Assembly (NCBI RefSeq): GCF_028553725.1
Contig: NZ_CP067124.1
Coordinates: 1,126,001 to 1,190,000 of the forward strand
Length of the DNA: 64,000 bases
DNA from: Paracoccus alcaliphilus
GTDB taxonomy: Bacteria; Pseudomonadota; Alphaproteobacteria; Rhodobacterales; Rhodobacteraceae
Reading direction: 5' to 3'
The notes under the pieces: generated by a model
Databases searched by the model: none
What the model was told of the DNA's origin: nothing
Seen by the model: only the letters and a program-made list of their open reading frames with translations
Translations under genes and position numbers: made by a program
Shown: piece after piece, positions 25,614-34,600 of the stretch
Layout: the number at the start of each line of letters is the position of its first letter
Numbering within the stretch: the first letter of the stretch is position 1

Positions 25614-26582
25614 ATGATGAACAGGCGAACGCTTTTGGCCGGGGTGGGGACGGTACTTCTGGCGGCATTGGCGTTGAATCCCGCCCAGGCGGCAGGGGGC
25701 AGGCTGAACGTCGTTGCCACCACCGGCATGATCGCCGATGCCATCACCCAGGTCGGCGGAGAGCGGGTCGAGGTTCGCGCGCTGATGGGGCCCGGTGTCG
25801 ATCCGCATGGCTATCGCCAGACGCGGTCGGACATCATGGCGATGACCTCGGCCGATGCGGTGTTCTGGCATGGTCTGTCCCTCGAGGCGCAGCTGGAGCA
25901 GTTCTTCCACGAACTGGGCGATATCAAGCCGGTCGTGGCACTGGCCGAGCTGTTGCCACGGGACAGCCTGCTGGGGTCCGAGGAATATGAGGGCCGCCAT
26001 GATCCGCATGTCTGGATGGACCCCACTCTTTGGGCCGATGTGGTCGAGGCGGCGCGCGATTCGCTGACCGATCTTGATCCCGAAGGCGCCGAGACATTTG
26101 CCGCCAATGCCGAGACCCATTTGCAGGAACTGTCGGAATTGCAGGATTATGCCGCAGGCGTGCTGGCCACCGTGCCGCCAGAGGCGCGGGTGCTGGTCAC
26201 GGCCCATGACGCCTTCAACTATTTCGGGCGGGCCTATGATTACGAGGTGATGGGGATTCAGGGGATCTCGACCGAATCCGAGGCCGGGCTGGCGCAGATC
26301 GAATCTCTGGTCAGGCTGCTGGTGGATCGGCGGATCGGCGGGATCTTTGTCGAAAGCTCGGTTTCCGACCGCAATGTCATGGCGCTGATCGAAGGTGCGC
26401 GCGCGCAGGGGCACGATCTGACCATCGGCGGAGAGCTGTTTTCCGACGCGATGGGCAGTCCCGGCAGCTATGAGGGCAGCTATATCGGCATGATCGACCA
26501 TAACGTCACCACCATCACCCGCGCACTTGGCGGCGAGGCGCCGGAAAAGGGCATGAAGGGCCTGTTGGGGGACGTGAAATGA
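25614..26582 (+). CDS. troA: Metal ABC transporter substrate-binding protein, TroA type
   Basis: Periplasmic cluster A-I binding protein for Mn/Zn/Fe. From the ATG at 25614, which is directly followed by a second ATG, it has 322 residues, a signal peptide (NRRTLLAGVGTVLLAALALN to AQAAG) and the metal ligands His in PGVDPHGYRQT, His in HDPHVWMDP, His in VTAHDAFNYFG and Asp in GGELFSDAMG. There is no long His-rich loop of the ZnuA kind, which favours a TroA-type protein for manganese or mixed metals. GGGAAGG precedes the start. The longer in-frame ATG at 25539 would translate through the operator and is rejected. Confidence 0.9.
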   Translation: MMNRRTLLAGVGTVLLAALALNPAQAAGGRLNVVATTGMIADAITQVGGERVEVRALMGPGVDPHGYRQTRSDIMAMTSADAVFWHGLSLEAQLEQFFHELGDIKPVVALAELLPRDSLLGSEEYEGRHDPHVWMDPTLWADVVEAARDSLTDLDPEGAETFAANAETHLQELSELQDYAAGVLATVPPEARVLVTAHDAFNYFGRAYDYEVMGIQGISTESEAGLAQIESLVRLLVDRRIGGIFVESSVSDRNVMALIEGARAQGHDLTIGGELFSDAMGSPGSYEGSYIGMIDHNVTTITRALGGEAPEKGMKGLLGDVK

Positions 26583-27400
26583 ACGCCAGTCCGGAACTTG
26601 TGGCGCATGGCGGGCGCAGGCTGGCCCGCGACCATCCCGAAAGCCCGCTGGCGATCGGCGGGCTGACGGTGTCCTATGGCGACAAGCCGGTGCTGTTCTC
26701 GGTGGATTTCGTGACGCCGCCGGGGGCGATGCTGGCGGTGATCGGGCCGAATGGTGCGGGTAAATCGACGCTGATCAAGGCGGCGCTGGGGATCGTCCCG
26801 CGGGTCTCGGGCGAGGTGACGTCCTTCGGACGGCCGCTGAAGCAGGCCCGGCACCGCATCGCCTATGTGCCGCAGCGGGCCAGCGTGGATTGGGATTTTC
26901 CGGCCACCGTGCTGGATGTGGTGCTGATGGGGCTGTATCGCGATATCGGCTTTCTGCGTTTCGCGGGCGCGCGCCACCGAAGGCGGGCGATGGATTGTCT
27001 GGATCGCGTGGGCATGCAGGCCTTCGCGCATCGCCAGATCGGGCAATTGTCGGGCGGCCAGCAGCAGCGGGTGTTTCTGGCCCGCGCACTGGCGCAGGAC
27101 GCCGAACTCTATGTCATGGACGAGCCCTTTGCCGGGGTCGATGCGGCGACCGAACGCGCCATCATCGCCGTGCTGAAGGACCTGAACCAGCGCGGCAAGA
27201 CCATCATCTGCGTGCATCACGATCTGGCCACGGTGCGCGATTATTTCAGCCATGTGCTGATCCTGAATGTGCGCCGGGTCGCGGATGGGCCGGTGGCAGC
27301 GGCCTTTACCCCCGAGAATTTGCAGATCGCCTATGGCGGGCGGCTGGCCACGGCGCAAATCGACCGGATCGCCACCGGCATCGCGGGTCAGGCGGGATGA
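26579..27400 (+). CDS. troB: Metal ABC transporter ATP-binding protein, TroB type
   Basis: Cytoplasmic ATPase of the importer, 273 residues. Walker A is IGPNGAGKSTLIK, Q-loop AYVPQRASVDWDFPATVLDV, signature LSGGQQQRVFLARAL, Walker B LYVMDEPFAGVD and H-loop IICVHHDLATV. The ATG overlaps the troA stop (ATGA) and the stop overlaps troC, so all four subunits are made from one mRNA. Confidence 0.93.
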   Translation: MNASPELVAHGGRRLARDHPESPLAIGGLTVSYGDKPVLFSVDFVTPPGAMLAVIGPNGAGKSTLIKAALGIVPRVSGEVTSFGRPLKQARHRIAYVPQRASVDWDFPATVLDVVLMGLYRDIGFLRFAGARHRRRAMDCLDRVGMQAFAHRQIGQLSGGQQQRVFLARALAQDAELYVMDEPFAGVDAATERAIIAVLKDLNQRGKTIICVHHDLATVRDYFSHVLILNVRRVADGPVAAAFTPENLQIAYGGRLATAQIDRIATGIAGQAG

Positions 27401-28617
27401 ACGGCTTTTTCGCGGCACTGTTCCTGCAGGCGGGCTATAACACCGCGCTGGTGACGGTGGGGGCGGCGGTGCTGGGGGCCTGCGCGGGGGCCATCGGCAG
27501 CTTTGTGCTGCTGCGCAAACGTTCGCTGGTATCGGATGCGATCAGCCATGCGACCCTGCCGGGGCTGGCGCTGGCCTTCATCGCAATGGCGCTGCTGACC
27601 GGCGATGGCCGCTGGATGCCGGGGCTGATGATCGGGGCGGCGATATCCGCCGGGCTGGGGCTGCTGATCGTGGACTGGCTGCAACGCCGCACCCGGCTGG
27701 CCGAGGATGCCGCGATCGGCGCTGTCCTGTCGGTGTTCTTCGGCGCCGGGGTGGTGCTGATGACCGTGGTGCAGGTGATGCCGGTCGGGCGGCAGGCGGG
27801 GCTGTCCAGCTATCTTCTGGGTTCGACGGCGGGGATGCTGCGATCCGAGGCGCAGATCATCGCCATTGCCGCCGCGCTGACCGGCATCGCGATCTTTCTG
27901 CTGCGCCGCCCTTTTACGCTGGTCTGTTTCGACCCCGAATATGCGCAGGTCAGGGGGATCAATGTCCGGCTGACCGATCTGGCGATGATGGGGCTGCTGA
28001 TGGCGGTGACGGTGATCGGGCTGAAGGTGGCCGGGCTGGTGCTGATCGTGGCGCTGACCATCACCCCCCCGGTCGCCGCACGGTTCTGGACGGACCGCCC
28101 CGGCCGCATGGTGGTGATCGCAGCCGTGCTGGGGGCGATGGCGGCATGGCTGGGGGCGGTGGTGTCCTCGCTGGATCGCGGTCTGCCCACCGGGTCGCTG
28201 ATCGTGCTGTTCGCCTTTGCGCTGTTCGTGCTGTCGCTGGTCTTTTCGCCGCGCCGGGGGCTGCTGGCGGGGGTCATCCACCGGCTGCGGTTTCATGGCC
28301 TTGTGCACGAGCGTCAGGGCCTGCTGGCGCTGGCCCGCAACCAGCCGATCTATGACCGCGACAGCCTGCGCCGCCTGCGGTCGCGGGGCTTTGTCCGCGC
28401 CGACGGGGTCGCCACCCTGGAAGGCCGCGCCGCCGCCGCCGATGCCTGCCGGGACGAGGCGCGCTGGACCCTCTATCGCAGCCTTTACCCCGAAGAGGCC
28501 GCCGCCTCGATGTCGCAGGGCATCCGCCCGCTGGCCGAGGTGCTGTCGCCCGATATCATCGAGGATCTGGACCGCAGGCTGGGCACGGCCGCTGGTCCGC
28601 GAGAGGTCGCCCCATGA
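27397..28617 (+). CDS. troC: Metal ABC transporter permease, TroC type, with C-terminal winged-helix-like domain
   Basis: Integral membrane subunit, 406 residues. Residues 1 to about 290 form the usual ABC-3 permease with 7-8 hydrophobic segments (GSFVLLRKRSLVSDAISHAT, LVLIVALTITPPVAARF). Residues about 298-406 are an extra cytoplasmic domain: LLALARNQPIYDRDSLRRLR, RGFVRADGVATLEGRAAAAD, WTLYRSLYP, LAEVLSPDIIEDLDRRLG. This order resembles the winged helix plus dimerisation helices of DtxR/MntR regulators, as in some other TroC/MntC permeases. A short permease (troD) follows without this tail. Confidence 0.88.
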   Translation: MNGFFAALFLQAGYNTALVTVGAAVLGACAGAIGSFVLLRKRSLVSDAISHATLPGLALAFIAMALLTGDGRWMPGLMIGAAISAGLGLLIVDWLQRRTRLAEDAAIGAVLSVFFGAGVVLMTVVQVMPVGRQAGLSSYLLGSTAGMLRSEAQIIAIAAALTGIAIFLLRRPFTLVCFDPEYAQVRGINVRLTDLAMMGLLMAVTVIGLKVAGLVLIVALTITPPVAARFWTDRPGRMVVIAAVLGAMAAWLGAVVSSLDRGLPTGSLIVLFAFALFVLSLVFSPRRGLLAGVIHRLRFHGLVHERQGLLALARNQPIYDRDSLRRLRSRGFVRADGVATLEGRAAAADACRDEARWTLYRSLYPEEAAASMSQGIRPLAEVLSPDIIEDLDRRLGTAAGPREVAP

Positions 28618-29534
28618 TCAACGGTTTCGTGCAACTCAGCCTGACGCCGATCCTGATCGGCACGCTGGCCGCCTGCGCCTGCGCCTTGCCGGGCAATTTC
28701 CTTGTGCTGCGCCGCCAAAGCCTGATCGGCGACGCCATCAGCCATGTCGCGCTGCCCGGTATCGTTGTGGCCTTCCTGCTGACCGGCACACTGGCCGCCT
28801 GGCCGATGCTGCTGGGCGCCGCCGCCTCGGCGATCATCGCCGTCGGCCTGATCGAGCTGATCCGCAGGTTGGGTCGGATCGAACCGGGGGCGGCGATGGG
28901 TGTCGTCTTTACCACGCTGTTCGCGCTTGGCGTGTTGTTGATCGAGCAGAGCGATACCAGCAATGTCCATCTGGATGTCGAGCATGTCCTCTATGGCAAT
29001 CTGGAAAGCCTGATCTGGCTGCGCGGCACGTCATGGGCCTCATTGGCCGATCCGGTGGCGCTGGCCAGCCTGCCGCCGCAGCTTGGGCGGCTGGCGCTGG
29101 TGCTGCTGGCGATGGTCGTCTTTACCGTGGTGCTGTGGAAGGAACTGGTGATCGGCACCTTTGATGCGGCCTTTGCCGCCAGCATCGGCGCACGTCCGGC
29201 GCTGAGCGGGTTCGGGCTGGTGGTGATGGTCGCGGTGGCGGCGGTGGCGGCTTTTGATGCGGTGGGCTCGATCATCGTGATCGCGATGTTCATCTGCCCG
29301 CCCGCCGCCGCGCGAATGATGACCGACCGCATCGGCCCGCAGGTCGGATGGAGCCTTGTCTTCGCCACCATCTCGGCCATCCTCGGTTATGTGCTGGCGG
29401 GATACGGACCGCTGTGGCTGGGCGGGCAGCATTCGGTTTCGGCCGCCGGGATGATCGCGCTGGTGTCCGGGGTGATCCTTGGGCTGGCGGCGCTGTTCGG
29501 GCCAAGGCGGCGCGGTACGCGGCAGCAGGCCTGA
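28614..29534 (+). CDS. troD: Metal ABC transporter permease, TroD type
   Basis: Second membrane subunit, 306 residues, ABC-3 family: NFLVLRRQSLIGDAISHVAL near the N-terminus and GSIIVIAMFICPPAAARMMT in the second half, with 8 or so hydrophobic segments. There is no C-terminal soluble domain, unlike troC. ATGA overlap with troC. It ends the metal-uptake operon; dctB follows after 70 bp and is probably a separate unit. Confidence 0.92.
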   Translation: MINGFVQLSLTPILIGTLAACACALPGNFLVLRRQSLIGDAISHVALPGIVVAFLLTGTLAAWPMLLGAAASAIIAVGLIELIRRLGRIEPGAAMGVVFTTLFALGVLLIEQSDTSNVHLDVEHVLYGNLESLIWLRGTSWASLADPVALASLPPQLGRLALVLLAMVVFTVVLWKELVIGTFDAAFAASIGARPALSGFGLVVMVAVAAVAAFDAVGSIIVIAMFICPPAAARMMTDRIGPQVGWSLVFATISAILGYVLAGYGPLWLGGQHSVSAAGMIALVSGVILGLAALFGPRRRGTRQQA

Positions 29535-29604
29535 ACCTGCCATTTGCCCCGGCCGGACACTGGCATTATCCTGCCTTTGGGATCAGAGGAGGATCGGCAC
29601 CGGG

Positions 29605-31443
29605 ATGAAATCGTTGGGGCGCTATGGCGTGATCGGTGCCGTGTTGATCGTCGCCGCGCTGGCGGTGGCGGTTCCCGCCGCGCGCTATATGACGCGGCTG
29701 CAATTCGATCAGCTGTCCGAACGCGGCCAGAACACGCTTGGCCTTGCCGCCACCGCCCTGCGCGGGGAACTGGCGCGCTATCGCAACCTGCCGCAACTGA
29801 TCGCGCAGCATGACGATATCCAGGCGCTGGTGACGGACCCGCAGAACCAGGTGCTGATCGACCGGGTGAACCACTATCTGCGCGACGTGAATGCGCTGCT
29901 GGGATCGTCGGACATCTATGTCATGCTGACCGATGGCAACACCGTCGCGGCCTCGAATTTCGAGGGTCCGGTCAGTTTCGTGGGCGAGAATTTCGCCTAT
30001 CGCCCCTATTTTTATGACGCGCTGACCAGCGACGAGGGGCGGTTCTTCGCGCTGGGGACGACCTCGTTGAAGCGGGGCTATTACTTCGGGGCGCCGGTGC
30101 GCACGCCGGACGGGCCGCAGGGCGTCGTGGTGTTCAAGATGGACATGGACATGATCGAGACCAGCTGGCACGGCACCGATTTCCGCATCATCGTGATCGA
30201 CCCCGAAGGCATCATCTTCATGTCCGACCGGCCGGAATGGCGTTTCGCCGCCATCGACCAGCTGACCCCCGACCGGCTGGAGCGCACGGCGGCGACCCGC
30301 CGCTATGCCGAGACCGATCTGCGCGAATTGCCGGTGACGCGCAGCGTTGATCCGGCGGGGCATCTGCTGCTGACGGTGCAGGAAGGCGGCGACCGCACCG
30401 AGTATCTGGCCGTCACCGAATCCATGCCCGAGGCCGAATGGACCATCAAGGTGCTGATGCAGACCCGCCCCGCGCGCAATCAGGCGCTGGTATCGGTCGC
30501 CGCGCTGCTGCTGATGCTGGGGGTGGCGGCGCTTGGCTGGCTCAGCCTGCAACAGCGGCGCCGGCGGCTGGAGGAACGCTTTTCGGTTCAGCGCGAGGCG
30601 CAGGAGATGCTGGAACGGCGGGTCAGCGAACGCACCGCCGATCTGGCCGAGGTCAATCACCGGCTGGAGGAAGAGGTGATCGAGCGTCGCGCGACCGAAC
30701 GCGAATTGCGCAAGACCCAGGCCGATCTGGTGCAGGCGGGCAAGATGGCCGCGCTGGGGCAGATGTCGGCGGCGCTGAGCCATGAATTCAACCAGCCGCT
30801 GGGGGCGGTCAAGGCCTATGCCGAAAATGCCGCCGTGCTGCTGAAACGCGGACGGATCGACGACGCGCGGCAGAACATCACCGATATTTCCTCGCTGACC
30901 GACCGGATGGCGGTTCTGGGCCGCCACCTGCGCAATTTCGCCCGCAAGCCCAATGAACGGCTGCAACCCGTCGCGCTGGATCAGGTATTGCGCGAGACGC
31001 TGCCGATCATCGAGCCGCGTCTGCGCGGGGTCGGGGTGACGCTGGATGTGGATCTGGGGCCGGTGCCGCTGATGGTGCAGGCGGGCAATGTCCGGCTGCA
31101 ACAGGTGCTGGTCAACATCCTGTCCAACGCCGCCGACGCGGTCGAGGACCGCCCCTATCCCGAAATCCGCCTGACCGCGTGGCGCGAGGGCGGGCGGGTG
31201 TTCGTGCAGGTGCGCGACAATGGCCCCGGCGTGCCTGCGGGGATTCTGGCGCGCATCTTCGATCCGTTCTTCACCACCAAGGGCGTGGGCAAGGGGCTGG
31301 GACTGGGGCTGTCGATCTCTTACAACATCATCAAGGATTTCGGCGGCAATCTGACGGTGGCGAACCTGCCCGGCGAAGGGGCCGGTTTCATCATCGAGTT
31401 GCCCGCCGCCGAAGCCGCGCATCTGCCGGAGGCCGCCGAGTGA
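29605..31443 (+). CDS. dctB: C4-dicarboxylate-type sensor histidine kinase DctB
   Basis: Membrane sensor kinase, 612 residues. There are two membrane segments (about 7-27 and 290-312) flanking a periplasmic double-Cache sensor with the DctB-like stretches YRPYFYDALTSDEGRFFALG and TTSLKRGYYFGAPV. A coiled-coil linker (about 320-375) and a transmitter follow: H-box ALSHEFNQPLGAVKAYAENA, N-box VNILSNAADAVED, G1 DNGPGVP and G2 GKGLGLGLSI. The start is preceded by GAGGAGG about 12 bases upstream. GTGA overlap with dctD. The ligand is probably a di- or tricarboxylate given the transporter downstream. Confidence 0.88.
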   Translation: MKSLGRYGVIGAVLIVAALAVAVPAARYMTRLQFDQLSERGQNTLGLAATALRGELARYRNLPQLIAQHDDIQALVTDPQNQVLIDRVNHYLRDVNALLGSSDIYVMLTDGNTVAASNFEGPVSFVGENFAYRPYFYDALTSDEGRFFALGTTSLKRGYYFGAPVRTPDGPQGVVVFKMDMDMIETSWHGTDFRIIVIDPEGIIFMSDRPEWRFAAIDQLTPDRLERTAATRRYAETDLRELPVTRSVDPAGHLLLTVQEGGDRTEYLAVTESMPEAEWTIKVLMQTRPARNQALVSVAALLLMLGVAALGWLSLQQRRRRLEERFSVQREAQEMLERRVSERTADLAEVNHRLEEEVIERRATERELRKTQADLVQAGKMAALGQMSAALSHEFNQPLGAVKAYAENAAVLLKRGRIDDARQNITDISSLTDRMAVLGRHLRNFARKPNERLQPVALDQVLRETLPIIEPRLRGVGVTLDVDLGPVPLMVQAGNVRLQQVLVNILSNAADAVEDRPYPEIRLTAWREGGRVFVQVRDNGPGVPAGILARIFDPFFTTKGVGKGLGLGLSISYNIIKDFGGNLTVANLPGEGAGFIIELPAAEAAHLPEAAE

Positions 31444-32798
31444 CACTGACGCAGGTTCTGCTTGTCGATGACGAAGACCAAATGCGGCGCGCGACCTCTC
31501 AGGCGCTGGATCTGGCGGGGTTCGGCGTGAGCGAGTTCAACGCGGCGGAACGGGCGCTGGATTATGTCAGCTTTGGCTTTGCGGGCGTGGTCATCACCGA
31601 TATCCGCATGCCGGGGATGGACGGCATGACGCTAATGACCCGCATCCACGAGATCGACCCCGAAATCCCGGTGATCCTGATTACCGGCCATGGAGAGGTG
31701 CAGCTGGCCGTGCGGGCAATGCGCGAAGGCGCTTATGATTTCGTCGAAAAGCCCTTCGCCACCGGCAGGCTGACCGAGATCGTCCGCCGCGCCGCCGAAC
31801 GCCGCCAGCTGGTGCTGGAAAACCGGCTGCTGCGGGCGGCGGCGGGCCAGCGCGACGATCTGGAACAGCGGCTGGTCGGGCGATCCGCCGCGATGATCGA
31901 GCTGCGCTCTCGTCTGCGAACGGTGGGGCCGACCAATGCTGATGTGCTGCTGATGGGCGCAACCGGCGTCGGCAAGGAGGTCACGGCCCGGGCGCTGCAT
32001 GATTTCAGCCCCCGCGCCTCGCGCCCCTTCATCGCCATCAACTGCGCCGCCCTGCCGCTGACCCTGATCGAGAGCGAGCTTTTCGGTCACGAACTGGGCG
32101 CCTTTCCCGGCGCGATGCGGGCGCGTTTCGGCAGGTTCGAGCTGGCGCAGGGCGGCACGATCCTGCTGGACGAGATCGGGGCGATGCCGCTGGACGTGCA
32201 GGCCAAGCTGTTGCGGGTGATTGAGGAACGCAAGGTTTCCCGGCTGGGATCGAACGAGGAATACCAGCTGGACGTGCGGTTCATCGCCACAAGCAAGACC
32301 GATCTGGCCGAACGGGTGGCCGAGGGCGCCTTCCGCGAGGATCTGTTCTATCGCCTGAATGTCGTGACGCTGCATGTGCCGCCGCTGTCGGAACGACGCG
32401 AGGATGTGCCGCTGCTGTTTCTGAAACTGGTGCAGGAGGCCGCCGTCCGCCATCAGCGCGACCCCCGGCCCGTGCCCGAACAGGTGATTGCGGCCGTGGC
32501 GGCGCGCGACTGGCCGGGCAATGTCCGCGAATTGCGCAATGCGGCGGATCGCTATGGTCTGGGCCTGGGCCTGCAATTCGAGGATGGCGCGGCCGATGCC
32601 GCCCCGCCGCAGCGGCTGTCGGCCCGCGTCGCGGCCTATGAAAAGCAGGTGATTGCGGACGCCTTGGCGGCTCATGGCGGCAGCCTGAAGCCGGTTTACG
32701 AAAGCCTCGGCCTGTCGCGCAAATCCCTGTATGAAAAGATGCAGAAACACGGGCTGGATCGTCGCGGCTTTCTGTCCGATGCCGGGGGTCCGGGCTGA
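31440..32798 (+). CDS. dctD: NtrC-family response regulator DctD with altered GAFTGA loop
   Basis: Partner of DctB, 452 residues. The receiver has DDE (10-12), phospho-acceptor Asp54 in ITDIRMPGMDG and Lys in DFVEKPF. The AAA+ domain has Walker A GATGVGKE (173-180), Walker B ILLDEIG (241-247) and the arginine-finger region. The HTH sits at the C-terminus (SLKPVYESLGLSRKSLYEKM). The sigma-54 contact loop, normally GAFTGA, reads GAFPGA (220-225). The GTG start overlaps the dctB stop. Whether it still works with sigma-54 is open. Confidence 0.9.
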   Translation: MTLTQVLLVDDEDQMRRATSQALDLAGFGVSEFNAAERALDYVSFGFAGVVITDIRMPGMDGMTLMTRIHEIDPEIPVILITGHGEVQLAVRAMREGAYDFVEKPFATGRLTEIVRRAAERRQLVLENRLLRAAAGQRDDLEQRLVGRSAAMIELRSRLRTVGPTNADVLLMGATGVGKEVTARALHDFSPRASRPFIAINCAALPLTLIESELFGHELGAFPGAMRARFGRFELAQGGTILLDEIGAMPLDVQAKLLRVIEERKVSRLGSNEEYQLDVRFIATSKTDLAERVAEGAFREDLFYRLNVVTLHVPPLSERREDVPLLFLKLVQEAAVRHQRDPRPVPEQVIAAVAARDWPGNVRELRNAADRYGLGLGLQFEDGAADAAPPQRLSARVAAYEKQVIADALAAHGGSLKPVYESLGLSRKSLYEKMQKHGLDRRGFLSDAGGPG

Positions 32799-32819
32799 TC
32801 CGGGGCGGGGCTTGGGTAA

Positions 32820-32863
32820 GAATCCACCCATGCCGCAAGCACGATGTTACCGAATCCACACAT
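32820..32863 (+). repeat. Two direct repeats in the tctC upstream region
   Basis: GAATCCACCCAT at 32820-32831 and GAATCCACACAT at 32852-32863 match at 11 of 12 bases and are spaced 32 bp, close to three helical turns, on the same face of DNA. They lie between dctD and tctC in a 257 bp gap with no gene. They could be activator sites for DctD or another regulator; no sigma-54 promoter of the GG-N10-GC type was convincing nearby. Confidence 0.45.
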
Positions 32864-33055
32864 CCGCATGTGAAATCTGTCGATTTACCGCCTGACAGGG
32901 CGATGCCCGGTTGCGCGACGAGGATTTGATCCCCCTGATGGCAGGAGCAACGCGCCTGGGGAGGAGGCGCGGCGGTCGCTGCTGGCCAGAAGGTCCGGCG
33001 CCGCCGCCCGTTCCCCTGACATCAACGGCGCCCGATAATGCAGGAGGAGAGTTTC

Positions 33056-34024
33056 ATGAAGAAGATCACGCTGTTTACCGCCGCTGCGGCGTTGGCTGCC
33101 GGTGCCGCTTGGGCGCAGGATTATCCGACGCAGCCGATCAATGTCGTCGTGCCCTTTGCGGCGGGTGGCCCGACCGACACCGTTACCCGTCTGGTCGCGC
33201 AGGCCATGAGCCGGGAACTGGGCCAGCAGATCGTGGTCGAGAATGTCGGCGGCGCCGGTGGCACGCTGGGGGCGGCGCGTGTCGCACAGGCGAATGCGGA
33301 TGGCTATACGCTGCTGCTGCATCACATCGGCATGTCCACCGCGCCGTCGCTCTATCGCGAACTGCCCTTCGATCCGCTGACCGATTTCGAATATATCGGG
33401 TTGGTGACCGAGGTGCCGATGGTCTTTGTCGGCCGCAACGATCTGGAGGTCGATACGCTGGAGGACGCCATCGCCTGGATCCGCGAGGAAGGCGAGAACG
33501 TGATGTATGCCAATGCCGGAATCGGTGCGGCGTCGCATCTGTGCGGTCTGCTGTTCATGAACTCGATCGACACGCAGATGACGACGATCCCCTATCAGGG
33601 CACGGCACCCGCGGTGACCGATCTGATGGGCGGTCAGGTGGATTTCCTGTGCGACCAGACCACCAACACCACCCAGCAGATCCGCGACGGCTCGATCAAG
33701 CCCTTCGCCGTGACGGTGCCGGAACGTCTGGACAGCCTGCCCGACTTGCCGACCACTGCCGAGGCCGGGCTGGGTGATTTCGAGATCACCATCTGGCACG
33801 GGCTTTACGCCCCCGCAGGCACCCCCGACGAGGTCGTCAGCAGCCTGACCGCCGCGTTGCAGACCGCGCTTCAGGATGAAACCGTGATCGAGCGCTTTGC
33901 CGATCTGGGCACCGCGCCCTCGCCGCAGGAAGATGCGACCCCCGAGGCACTGAAGGCCAAGGTCGAATCCGAAATCGAGCTGTGGCGTCCGCTGATCGAC
34001 GCGGCTGGCGTTTACGCCAACTGA
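33056..34024 (+). CDS. tctC: Tripartite tricarboxylate transporter substrate-binding protein TctC
   Basis: Periplasmic binding protein of the TTT family, 322 residues. Signal peptide MKKITLFTAAAALAAGAAWA, mature start QDYPTQPINVVVPFAAGGPT (the family N-terminus), then ENVGGAGGTLGAARVAQA and WHGLYAPAGTP. GGAGGAG precedes the ATG. The substrate is not predictable from sequence; citrate-like or other carboxylates are usual. It is the first gene of tctCBA. Confidence 0.92.
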   Translation: MKKITLFTAAAALAAGAAWAQDYPTQPINVVVPFAAGGPTDTVTRLVAQAMSRELGQQIVVENVGGAGGTLGAARVAQANADGYTLLLHHIGMSTAPSLYRELPFDPLTDFEYIGLVTEVPMVFVGRNDLEVDTLEDAIAWIREEGENVMYANAGIGAASHLCGLLFMNSIDTQMTTIPYQGTAPAVTDLMGGQVDFLCDQTTNTTQQIRDGSIKPFAVTVPERLDSLPDLPTTAEAGLGDFEITIWHGLYAPAGTPDEVVSSLTAALQTALQDETVIERFADLGTAPSPQEDATPEALKAKVESEIELWRPLIDAAGVYAN

Positions 34025-34036
34025 TGACAGCGCGGC

Positions 34037-34118
34037 CAGCCGGACCCGTTTGCGGCTGACCGCCCAAGACCGACGGCCCGAGGGTCGCGTTCCATCTGGT
34101 CCTGCGGCACGCGGCAGG
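34037..34118 (+). promoter_or_regulatory. Two small hairpins between tctC and tctB
   Basis: CAGCCG with CGGCTG (34037-34058) and CCTGC with GCAGG (34101-34118) can fold just after the tctC stop. No U run follows. Such stems after a binding-protein gene often stabilise the 5' mRNA part so that more binding protein than membrane subunit is made; this use is inferred. Confidence 0.35.
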
Positions 34119-34140
34119 GCCCCGGATCAGGAAAAAAATC

Positions 34141-34590
34141 ATGCTTTCTCGTGATTACAGAGACATCGCAGGCGGGGTGCTGCTGATTGTCTTCGGTGGT
34201 TGGGTGGTCTGGTATTCCACCTCCCATTACGAACTTGGCACCTTTCGCCGCATGGCGCCGGGTATGTTCCCGATGATGCTGGGCATCATTCTGGCGCTGT
34301 TCGGCGCGGCCATCGCCATTCCGGCCTTCTTTCGCGCCGGACCCAAGCCCGAGATCCGCATCTGGACGCCGCTGTTCGTGCTGGCCGGGGTCGGTGCCTT
34401 CGCCATTCTGGTGCGCCCCTTCGGGCTGATCCCGGCGATCCTTGGGGTCACCATCATCTCGTCGCTGGCCGAACTGAAGGTGCGCCCCATCAGCCTGTTC
34501 CTGCTGTGCCTGTCGCTGTGCCTGATCGCCTGGCTGACCTTCCGCGTCGGACTGGGTCTGCCCATGCCGATGTATCGCTGGCCGTATTGA
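34141..34590 (+). CDS. tctB: TTT transporter small membrane subunit TctB
   Basis: Membrane protein of 149 residues with four predicted segments (DIAGGVLLIVFGGWVVWYS; FPMMLGIILALFGAAIAI; the run around LAGVGAFAILVRPFGLIPAI; LFLLCLSLCLIAWLTF). The stretch GTFRRMAPGMFPMMLG is the common DUF1468/TctB signature. It lies 116 bp after tctC and 10 bp before tctA. Confidence 0.88.
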   Translation: MLSRDYRDIAGGVLLIVFGGWVVWYSTSHYELGTFRRMAPGMFPMMLGIILALFGAAIAIPAFFRAGPKPEIRIWTPLFVLAGVGAFAILVRPFGLIPAILGVTIISSLAELKVRPISLFLLCLSLCLIAWLTFRVGLGLPMPMYRWPY

Positions 34591-34600
34591 GGAACCGGGG

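Noticed and set aside
29566..31446. 626-codon minus-strand frame opposite dctB
   Set aside because: Antisense composition artefact; dctB has all kinase boxes on the plus strand.
32799..33055. Sigma-54 promoter before tctC
   Set aside because: TGGCAGGAGCAACGC at about 32938 was considered, but it lacks the GC element at the required spacing.
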